Assembly (NCBI GenBank): GCA_027382625.1
Contig: JAJKFJ010020858.1
Span: forward strand, 43,876 to 107,875
Source: Tetmemena sp. SeJ-2015
Lineage: Eukaryota > Ciliophora > Spirotrichea > Sporadotrichida > Oxytrichidae
Length of the DNA: 64,000 nt
Reading direction: 5' to 3'
Part shown: positions 24,301 to 36,300 of the stretch, piece after piece
How the letters are laid out: each line of letters begins with the position of its first letter
How positions within the stretch are numbered: position 1 is the stretch's first letter
Notes under the pieces: model-generated
The model's database searches: none
The model's input: the letters and a program-made list of their open reading frames with translations, nothing else
Told to the model about the DNA's origin: nothing
Position numbers and translations under genes: made by a program

Positions 24301-27300
24301 TTGAACTTATTTAAACAGTATATTGACAAAATATTGTTAAGGAATGTTAGACTAACTTTCTCTTGAAGGCGTGACCATAATCTTAAAAAGTAAGATTTAA
24401 ATATTTTAATCTGATTGTATGCTTGGCATCGAACTTAATTCTTACTCTCATCATAGTAAATCTTTTTAATTTAAAGAGAGTATTGGAAAAATAACTTCTC
24501 ATTCATCCTATTAACGAGAAAAATAATAGATTTAATTTTTTATTTTATTGAATACCATTTCTTCAATAATATTATTAACATCGATAAAATAATATATAGA
24601 CACTTGATGAGCAATTAAAATAGCAACAACACTTAAACATTAAAGCAGAAATCGAAATTGAAGGAACTAACTCATCTCTCAGTGGGGATCCTACTCATGT
24701 ACATGGCCTTCAATTCAGCATCTAATATCCAGCCAGTAGTGCTTGACAATGATGGCTATGGCCAATTGGGCTTCTACACACTAGCAGTTCTCTATTTGTG
24801 TATGGGCATAGGAAGCATAATCTCAACTGCAGTCATCAATAAATTGGGATCAAGATGATTATTAAATTTTAGCTAGATGGTGCCTGATCATTGGAGGACT
24901 TGGAAATGTGTAGTGGATTTTCTGCACAATCCTAGCAGCAAGGACACCAAACAATCCTATTTTATCACGGGACTAAGATTCTGCAACAGACTAAGCCTCA
25001 ACCTTACAAGCTGTAATGATGCTAGATCATATCCCTAAGTTCGAAGTTCTGTCAGGAATCTCTGCAGGCGCGCTGAATCATTTGCATTTGACTCCGAAAA
25101 TAGTAGTCGCTCTCTTCCTGGCTTCTACTGTTTGGAATGGTTTGACAGTTGGAATCCTGTGGGCTTGCGCAAATAACTTCGTGGCAAGATGTGCCACAGA
25201 GGAAAACAAGGGATTTGCTTTCAGCTACTTTTGGAGTTTTTATATGTGCTCTTAGATCTATATATATATATCTAGTAATAAAGTTTAATTGTTTAGAGAT
25301 AGCGGGTAATTTCGTGGCTTCATTCACATTGGGGCGATTCAGCTAAACAGTATTCTTTCTAGTAATGGGATTCATTGCTTTCTTAGGGACATTTACGTTT
25401 TACTTCCTAGAAGAGCCTAAAGAAGAGAAAACTGGCAGCTCAATAGAGAATGGACTGGAAGAATCTATTGGGAGAGTGTCGCAAAGATAGTTATCAAAGT
25501 AATTTAATTGAAACACAAAAGGTAGTCTATATATTATCTGACTAGCAGAATTTGTAATAAAATGGATTCGCAGACGACGTGAAAGCAGTATTAGAACTTC
25601 TGAGAAATAAAAGAATGAGGATGCTGATTCCTTAACTCTGCTGGACGGGAATCTCAATCGCTGTTTACACAGGAGTCTTGGTGCCGACTGTGGTAGCAAC
25701 GCTTCCTGATGCTTCTAAATTAAAATGAATTAATTATTTATTCTGAGCAAGAGCAGTTCAAGCACTCTATGATGACTATGGTGGCTCTTGGCTTTAACGC
25801 CAACTATATATGTCTTTTTAAGTTTCTTTTGCTTTGGTGAAATAATCGGGGCTAATATTCAAGGCAGAATTGTAGATAAATTAGGGACAAAGAAAACATG
25901 TTTGCTAAACGTCGCATTGAATTGAGAAACTATAAATGAGTGTGTTTTTAATTGATCTTGATATCAACACTGTTTGTACTGAACTACTTGCACGCCAACA
26001 AATTCACCTACTTTGCTTTTGTGATGACGTTTATGTGGGGCTACCAAGACAGCAGTGTCTCAATCCATCTCAATTCTATACTTGTATTTATTATAGTTTA
26101 CTATATCTAGATTTATTTGACTTGGTTTTGAGTTTGAGGGGAACTCAGAGCCGTTCAGCATCGATGCGTTGATAGAGGCGATTATGGTGTTCACTTTCCA
26201 AGTTATTCAATCCTTCGTAATGAGTCAGCAAGCTCACTTCTACTATATCAGTGCAGTGGGCATGCTCGGCATACTCATGACTCTCAACACCTGAAACTTT
26301 AAATTTAAAATGGAAATATAATTTGACTTGGAACATAATTTTCTCAATTTATACACCTATTACTTCGATTACAAGGACCAAAGAAAGCAGTCGCTAGTAG
26401 ATTCTCCAACCATCGACACGGAAAATCTTTTGAACCACAAACACAAAACAATATCAGAGTTAAGCAGCAGCAGCCGTTAGCAAACTTCATCTAAAGCCAA
26501 AACAGTTGATGAGGATCTCCAAACTGAGGAAATTATGAATGGCTAACCAGAGATAGAATTAGTTAGTGCTATTAACTCAAAGCCCATAAATCTTTCCTAT
26601 TAATTTGAATGATTATTAAAAGCTAATGAACGAGGCTGCTCGTATACCAAAGATTGATAGCAATGAAGAATTTAGATGACAAGACTAAAATATGAAGGAT
26701 ATCATAATATTTAAGAGTTAATAAAAAGACGCAAGCCCAAAGTCAAGATTAGTAAGAATCTATTCTTAAAATATTCCCTCTGCCGATGAAAAGCGATAAT
26801 GATGATGATATTGATTATTGCTTGAGACAAGAAATTTGAAAAATTTTGTATCTATATTTTTTTAATGATGTGAAATTCAAACTATCCTCATCCTAATCAC
26901 TCTCAAGATGATAAGATATATCTATCACCACAATAAAATTAACAAAAGGAATTCTTCTTTAATTTATCAAATTAAATGCCAAATTCCAATTAATGAATGA
27001 AAGATATATAGTTTTGAGTGCACAGAAAAATAAAGGAAATTTTAGTATCAAAGCTGCAACATTAGTAATTACCAGATCTGAATAGTAAGTTAACCTGAGA
27101 GTTTTATTGTCTAAATAAAACAAGAAATTAAATAATTTAAATTTAAATCTAAGCTTTTATTCGCAAAATAATATTAAAGATATCAAAATTTTAAAATACA
27201 ACGCTAAAAGTTATAGATTCCTTCTCTTTGTTTAATATCATAAACCTATCATATTCCTTAAATTATAGTCATAATAATTAAATTTCTACTCATTATTACA

Positions 27301-30300
27301 ATGGCGAAGTACAATAATTATAAAATATAATATTTAAAAACTGAAAATTTAAATAATTTAGGTCACGTTACATATATATCCCTGGGTATCTTGCTCCTGT
27401 ACATGGCACAGAACAGCTCAGCCAACATTTAGTCAGTCATCATGGAGGAAAATGGTTTTGATTCCCTAGGCTTCTACATCTTGGCTTCTCTTAATTTAAG
27501 TTACAATCATATGTTATATATGGTTGGCTGTTCTGTATCTTTTCATGGGGATTGGAAGTTTGCTGTCAACAGCAATCATAAATAAATTTGGCACAAGATT
27601 TTGTCTTGTCATGGGAGGCATCGGCAATAAATATACTTAATTTATATATTCTTCAATGTGCAGTGGATATTGAGCACTCTCTTAGCAGTATATTAAGAGC
27701 AGATAATGGCTGCAGGAGTACCTTCAGGTGTCATTTACACAGGCCTTATCCTTGCAACCATTATAAACGGATTCACAGTTGGAATTCTGTGGGCAAGTGC
27801 TAATCAATACATAGCTGACTGTTCAACCGATTATATTCCTGAATATAATAACAGAGAACTATTTAAGATCGCATTTTTGTATCTGACTATAATAAAGGGT
27901 TCTTCTTCTCGTATTTCTGGTCCTACTATATGACATCTCAAATATTCGGAAACCTCACAGCGGCATTCGTCTTAGGACACTTAGATCAAGGCAATTACTT
28001 CGAGATTATGGCAGTGGTTGCTTCTATTGCGACCGTGTCATTCCTCTTTATCCGCAAACCAAGAAAATAAAATTAAATACAATTATAGAGCATATCTTAC
28101 AGCATTTATTATTGATTTATGGGAGTAAATAAAGCCTGGGCGGATTCAAATTGAAACTGGTGGAAGAAAGTCTAAACCGTACAGAGTCAATAGACACCGT
28201 TAATGATCTAAGAGAAGAGGAAGCACAGCCAGGCTTCGTAGAGGATATTAAAAATGTCCTAAGATTGCTTGTTTCAAAAAGAATGAGGCCGTTGGTCCCT
28301 CAACTCTGCTGGACAGGTGTGAGTATAGCTGTTTACACAGGTATCTTACTACCTATTATAACCGATACACTTCCTAATAATTTTAAATTAAATCTATTGT
28401 TGTATTAAATCCTTAAGAAGATGGGCATTAAAGTTTTACCTATCGATGCTTGCAATGGTATCTTTAGGAGTTGGTGAGATTTTCGGAGCAATAGGGATGG
28501 GAATAATTGTAGATAAAATTGGGTCAAAGAAATCGTGCGTAATAAACGTTGTTCTAGTACTACTTCAAACTGGCGCAGTTATTTTATACCTCCTTCTAAA
28601 TGAGTACACTTGGGTTGCATTCTTAATGACATTATAAATATATGAATGATGTGTATCTGATTTTTCTAAAACCATTTTTGTGGGGCCTGCAGGACAGCAG
28701 CATAAGTATACACTTAGATGCAATCCTAGGTTTTGAGTTTGATACTAACAAGGAGCCGTTTGCTTGTGACATTCTTATGGAATCTATTTTCGCATTCTCG
28801 TTTGAGATCATCCAATCTTAATATTTATTATTGTGTATGAGTGCATTTATTTGAAGGATTTATCTTTTATCAAAGGCAGATACGAAAGAATAATCTATAT
28901 CAAACATACTATAAAATTATTACATATTTTGTATATCAGTGTTGTTGGAGCAATCGGAGTAGTGTTTTGCTCAAGTTCTTATTTCTTCGAATACAAACCT
29001 GACGCTATTCACACTGAAGACCGCTCCAGAATACATCGTCTTAATAAAAATATTAAAGTTTAGTTTTTTGTATCGTAAGTCGTTTATCCTAAATAAGCCA
29101 GCTGAGGATCTCTCAGACCCTAACATCTCATATTTATAGCATATATAATAAATGATAACAGCTACCTAATAAACGAATGAAAACTATCAAATAACTGAAT
29201 CACGAGGGCTTGAGAGCAGCTAATAGCAAAAGTTACAAATCTTATCAATTAATCAAAAATTAACAATCATTCATTTCCACTTGCTTTTATTGGATAAATT
29301 AATGTGGTTTATAAGTATTAGCCCTATGTGATAATCAGCAAATAATAGTATGAATGTAAAGCTTTAGCAAATTAAACTACATTATTCTCTTCATTAAAAA
29401 TATCATTTCCTCAAATTTAAAATCAAGGTCAGCTAATCTCATCACTATATTCATTTATTAGAAATGAAATGAAGGACAAGTAAGAAAAAAAGATATTAAA
29501 TATTTTTATTCCTGAAGTTATAGAATACATATTTGTAAAATTAAGGATATAAATTAGCAGGGTGTTGCAAACACTTCTAAAAGTTAATAATTAATTCACT
29601 ATAAAAATAATTAACTATTATCACACACAAAATATAAATAACCATGAGGGAAAAGATCAACAATACTAATTCTACCTATCCTTAACCTCACAGCTGGGCA
29701 CAAATTCCTCTGGTTTAGCCAAGTGCAAATCTAAATCATTCCGGATAATTTAGTTGAGCCAGTAACAAGAAAGAAAATAGTGATGTTCTCAAAAGGAATT
29801 TATGGAACTGCTTTTGGTGTGCTTTCGCGACATTTTTGCTTTATACATCCATTTACTGTGCATCACTTATTCAGAATTCACCTGCAAATAAGAACCAGCG
29901 AATACAGAACTACTCTTTAATTTTAATTTGAAAGATTTTTACTCAAGGTATTTCATCTTGCTTGATAACTTTGCATAAGCTGTGGGAAGTTTATTAAGCG
30001 TTTGGCTGATAGTGCGAATTGGTCCCATCTAGACTATGGCGATGGGAACTCTACTTTGCTCCCCATACGTTCTATATCTGATAGCTCCTGACCTTAAATG
30101 CGAATTCGAGTGCCATCATGAAGGAGGTGGTTCTATTGATTTTAGATGCATTTATTTTTAAGAAAGACTATTGATGAATACCTGCTTGACGATTGGTTCA
30201 TCTCATTCTGCTTCATCTACTTTAGTTTTATCAACGGGGTGGGTCAAGGAGTTACAGTAGTTGGAGTGTTGGTTTACACAGGTTAGTGCTGTTCGTAGCT

Positions 30301-33300
30301 CAAAAACTGGCGTGGGATATTTTTTGCGATTAGCTGGGCAGTTTACATGGTTTCTCATGTGATTGGGAATATCACAGCAATCTACCTACTCTATCAGCTG
30401 GATGAAATTAACTACGTATTTCTATTAGCTATAGTCCAGTTGTGCACAAAGTTTATTATTTCATTTATTAGTGCGGATGTTTCGTCTTCTTGACGCTCCG
30501 AAATCCGGAATTACAACAAGAGCAGATATCATTCACCAATTCTCTAAACGATGTTGATTGTTTATAATTGAAATGGAATTTATAGTTGACTACTTGACAG
30601 TAGATTATACCTTCAATTCAAATTGTATTAGATAGTTTAAGAGTTAAAATATTCAGGCCATACTGCTTTTAAACAGTCTATTTAAATAGATGACGAATAA
30701 GAGCATCAGCCCTTTGCCTTAATATACGAAGAAAAAGATAAAGTTTTAAGAGAGGAGAACTCTCTCAAAAGTAAAGTTCCATTAAAAGAAGATGAAATAC
30801 TAGACGATGAGCACATTAACAATATGTCAAATGCAGAAGGCTACTTCACTTCTTTCATGAAAAATAGAGTTGCGCACTGGAAAGGACTAACTGAAAATGC
30901 TAACATCAAATCTATAGATTTGTTGAAGCTTTTGTTAAAGCAACTGGTCGAAAAGCGTACCAGAGCTTTTTTGCCATATGTGGTTTGGTCTGCTATCACT
31001 ATATCATTCAACAAAACAGGCATAGACTAAGCGATAGTACAAAAGACTTCAACTGGAATAACAGCTTCCGATATTTACATATACACTTAAACTATAGTTC
31101 TTCCTTTGAGTCTGGGAGAGATAGTTGGCTCATTTGTGATGGGAATATTAATAGATAAGTGCTCTGAAAGAGTACAATTCATAGCTCATGCTCTGATAGT
31201 GTTTAACAGTATAGCCTTCACTGCTATATTTGTCTACATACATGGGAATTACGAAGTCTTAAGTATAATTATGGCCTTCTGTTGGGGTTTCCTAGACGGA
31301 GCTCTAAATGTTCACGCACAGATAATCTATGCATTTGAGGTTTAAGTTAAATTTATGAACTTATTTTATGAGGCAAAAGAGCAAGTAATAGCTTTTGCAA
31401 TTTTCAATACTCTCTAAACAATAGTTGGAGCAGCTATAGATCCTTTATAGGAGCTGCCCTTTCAAGTTTTACTGGCTACGGCTGCTTTATTGGAACTATG
31501 TGTCTATTTGGACTTCTAAGTTCTTTACTTTGCTATAATTATTTGGCAAAGAAATGATCTGTAAATATAATTCCTTATAAGAGTATTCTCATTATAATCC
31601 AAATTTCTTCTTCAAAATGTTCATTATACAAATTAGGCTTAATCATTTGGTAAACATCAATTCTTAAACTTAACTTTTCCCAGTTGGGCAATAGTAATTC
31701 TAAAAAAAGATATATTATCTCAAAATATAATTAAAGTCTCTAGTATGAAACAAGACTTCATTAATTTCAAGCACGCCTCACTCTGTGCCATCGCATTTTT
31801 AGGCGTGTATGTAGCAGTATACTCAGCGTAAAATGCATAGTCTTAGATCGCTTAATTTTGCAATCATACAATTCCTTTAGTGTGATTTAAGATGTATGAC
31901 TCAGATGGATACAAGAACCTAGGCTACATTTCAAATGCAGTTGCATATGTTGGATAAGGAACGGGCAGTATTTTCTGTGTATATGTGATGCAAAGAGTAG
32001 GAGATGTGCGAGCTATGGCCTATAGTGCCTTGCTGTCGTTACCTTTTATAATCAGTCTGCTTCTTCCAGCGCTGCGCTACAAATTCGAGAAAGATAATTT
32101 CCTTTTCTCCTACATATTTGTGGCGATAGTTACAATCTTCACTTCCTTCCTTAACGGATTCGGAGGAGGGATAAACTAACCAGCTTCGGGCAAGTACATT
32201 TCAGATTGTGCTACTGAAAGGACTAAGGGATTCTTCTTCGCATATTTCTGGGCGTTTTACATGGGAAGTCAAGTCATTGGCAACATGATAGCCTCACTCT
32301 CACTCGGGTACTTGGAGCAATACTACTACGTGCTCATTATGTTAGTCATTTGCTCGCTTGCTATCATTTTACTCTTCTAACTTAAGCACCCTCATCCCCA
32401 TCAACCAGAGAATCCCCATCCAATTCCTTAAAATCATAATCATAGCGAATAAAGGAGCCAACTTCCTATAATAATATTATCTAAATTTAATACAGCAGAT
32501 GTATTAAGATAGAGAAGAATTAAGATACTTTTTTATTAAGACTAGTTTGACTATAATAAAAGGATTCAAGTAAAATAGTGTATAATATTTTTTAATAGAA
32601 TAGCTATAACTTGGCGATTAATGCGGATGATGATGTGAATCAAAGTTTGATATCCTCATCTGAGATTGATCTCATCCCAAGCAGCAATTAAAATGAAGAT
32701 GGCAATGATCACGGTTATCATCCTCCTTAATAAAACAATGAGATGCAAGTGCTCCCCTTTAAAGAAGTAGTTGCTTCACTTTGGCGCTTAGTCACCTAGA
32801 AGCGCTTCCGCCTATTCATTCCTTAACTTGCTTTCACTGGAGTCAGCATTGCCTTCTTCTCAGGAAATCTAGTTGAGCTAATGTCACTTACTATAAAAGG
32901 GGATGAGCAGGAAAAGTTCAAGAATGCTATGGCTGCCATGATCTTATTTGGAGTTGGTGAAATCCTCGGGTGTTTCTTTATTGGACTGGTGGTTGATAAG
33001 TTAGGAAGCAAGATAGCCTCAGGATGCCTGATAGTGATTATGATTACGATGACTCTCGTGACTCTTGTCTACTGTGCAGTTTGGGAATTCGGGTGGCTTG
33101 CATATCTCATGTGCTTCCTGTGGGGATTCCAAGATTCCTCAGTGAATACACATGCTCAAGAGATCTTAGGTTTTGAATTCGATAACAACTTCGAGCCTTT
33201 CTCAGTATTCAACATTTTGCAGTGCTCAGCCTGCGCCATCTTCTAAATTATTGAAATTGGAGTAGTAGACTAGAGAGACTATGTTATCTTCACTATTGCA

Positions 33301-36300
33301 ATGGAGTGATCGGTGTTTTGTGCTGCTCAAGTATGCTATTCTTTGACTTTAGAGAGGCAAAGAGTCACAAGGATTTCAAAAAAGTAGCGCCAGAGCACAA
33401 TTTATCCTTTCATTTAATTCTATCACATTTGACCTATTCCATTTTATAAAATGCTGCTGAAGGAACACATCATGAAAATTTGAATGAACTACTTCAATCT
33501 GATAATTCTAAGCTCGAAGAAAATAACAGACACAGTCACGAGACTCTAGATGATTCAAGCATCATTGAATAATTCATAGATTCATTATTTAAATTGCATA
33601 ATTGAAGAGTGAGACAGATTGAAATGAACATCACTTTTCTTTCAAAGCATCGATAAGGTTATCAGTATTTATCAAGGTATGAATTTAATTCATTTAGAAG
33701 TTTTTAAAGATTTATTAATACTACTTATCAAGATACTACTTCAATTTCGCCCTTCAGATTCATCAATCTTAGAGTGCTTCCAATTTTTAAAGCAATTTGA
33801 TTATAGTAATTTAAATTGAAATGAGCGAAGTAATAACTTAAAATATTTCAACTACTCCACAAGGACAAGTTATGAACTCAAAGGGTAGTGCATAGTCGCC
33901 ATTCAAATCATCGTTGCAACGATCACTGTCACCAAATCATTCAATCCAAATGCAGCATGATACTTAATACTTGAGGAAATCTAATTACAGATAAAACATT
34001 TGGCAAGCTACTCACTGCTCCTTAAATTTCTTGGGACTATTTACTGCTTTCAACGCTGCTTAAAATATTCAATCAGAGGCTCTGGAAGAAGATGGCTTTG
34101 GAAAGCTGGGCTTCTGGGCAATCGGAATTTTGTATCTTTCTATCGCCTTTGGCTCTCTTACTTCGGCCACAGTTGTTAACAAGATTGGAGATATCAAATC
34201 CATGGCATTCATTATATTATAGTTGAATTCTTCATTATAAGTGATAGTAATTGTTATTGGGATCAATGATTAACACTCCCTGGATTTTTGCGTTTGCTCT
34301 CTGCGGCTATGTAAAGGAGCATCCTGAAGACACTGGATTTTATACTAACAAGGAGTTCATTAAAAATATTTTTGATTTGAAAAAGCAAGATAGATATTTT
34401 ATTCATAACATTCTTGATCTTAATTCTGTCAGTGATTAACGGGTTTGGTTAGGCTATTTAATGGGTGGGCAAGGCAAGTATATGTCTGACTGCGCCACAG
34501 AAGAGACTAAAGGCTTTTTCTTCAGCTATTTTTGGGTATTCTATATGTCTATATTTACATCATTATAATTTTACCATTTTTAAATGTCTTCTCAGATAAT
34601 CGGAAATCTGATAGCAGCCTATTGTTTGCGGACACTAACTCAGTCGCAGATGTTCCTGATCCTAGGTCTAATCTCTTTTGTCTCCTCTATAAGTTCGCTT
34701 TTCCTATCCAAGCCTAATATAAACCACCACCAGAATATCTCAATCAACTATCATCTCAACAACCCTCAAAGCCCCACTAGAAACTCAACTGCAAAGTCAT
34801 TACATTATATAGAGATACATATTAAGTTTACAAAGAGAACCAACTCACCAAATATCATGAATGGAAAACCCAATCAGCATCATCCACTTAATGATGAGCC
34901 ATTTAAGCCGAATCTAGCAATCAATGAGGGGAGCGAAAGTCCAGCCATGCTAGACACTCGATCTCAAAGATACGGTTCCTCCTAAATCTTTATTTTATTA
35001 CTAAGTAGTCCAGGGAGGATAAGGATCGCAAATGGATCCTCCTGCTAAGAAAACACTTAAAGATGATATTAGATCTGTTGCTTTTATGATGTTCTCACGA
35101 AGAATGAGACGAATGTTTCCATAGCTTTTCTGGACAGGAATCTCGATTAATTTTAATAGTGAATGATTTCAATAATATTTTACTACGATTGCTTATTACT
35201 CAAGTGCTCTCACATATATTCATTTGTTTAATGATTATAAAAGTTAAAGAATCACTCCTATGATTACCGATACTCTAAAGACAAGTCATAACAGACTCGA
35301 GAAGTCAATAATGGCTATGGTTATTTTTGGAATAGGAGAAGTAGCAGGAGGCATCATCATAGGGCAAGTAATCGACCGACGAGGATCTAAATATGTTTCC
35401 CTTGTTAATTCAGGAATAGTGATTTTGATGACGTTTGTGTCTCTAGCATTTTTGGGGATCAATGAATTCAACCTCTTAGCTTTTCTGATGACCTTCTTGT
35501 GGGGCTTGTAAGATGCAACTGTAAATACTCACTGTTATGAAATGCTGGGCTTTGAATTTGAAAATAACTTTGAGCCCTTCTGCATTTTAATTACTTGAAT
35601 AAGAAGAATGCATAAAATACATTTACAATTACATTTTCAACTTGGCCCAAGCACTTGGAGTTTTCTTTTTCTAGATTATTGAATCAAGTTTGGACAGCAG
35701 AGTTAAGTATCTGGTTTACACTGCTTTTGTGGGGCTGATAGGGCTGTGGGCGTGCAGTCTCACCTACTTTTTCGAATTCAGGGAGATCAATAGTCAGCCA
35801 CCTGAAGTAAGACAGTCAATTATCAATCATTCTTAAATCCATTTATATTATCAAAGAATTATTCTTATATTTTTAAATCATTCTCAAATGATGTGCGAGG
35901 AGAATCATCATAGACAGCAAAGTATTATTCTTGACACTAATAGCAATCAGTATTTAAATAACTAGAGATTAATTAATATTTAAAAGATAATGAATAATCT
36001 AAATAGCAGCAAAATGAAAAGAGAAATCATCCTAGATATTGATATTTGAATGTTTTATTAAATTACTATTCTCAAAGATAATTCTTAAAACAAGATCAGA
36101 CTATAATTTCTTGTATTACTCTCTATGAAATAAATTTGAATTCCATATTAAATATACTGGTGAGTATTTATAAGATTTTATTGAAATAATTTTGTTAATT
36201 AGTCATCACAGATGTTACTGATAAGAACTCTCGTGAATGGTTAGAGGCTTATAGCTGCGGACGCCTGTTCACAGTGCCTCGCTCTGGCTATCTATCTGCT

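Larger units (their letters stand above)
24020..36210. other. 12.2-kb interruption of GFAT carrying five UNC93-like genes
   Basis: The sequence TAGTCATCACA occurs at 24009-24019, at the end of the GFAT body, and at 36200-36210, at the start of its C-terminal segment. Joining at this repeat gives [20 protein letters not shown], continuous GFAT. The 12,191 bp between are not GFAT and contain five complete UNC93-like loci on the same strand. GFAT maturation must bridge this interval, and the inner loci presumably mature as their own somatic chromosomes. The tail just after 24019 (AAAAGCTAAGC...) reads open by chance but has no GFAT similarity. Confidence 0.88.
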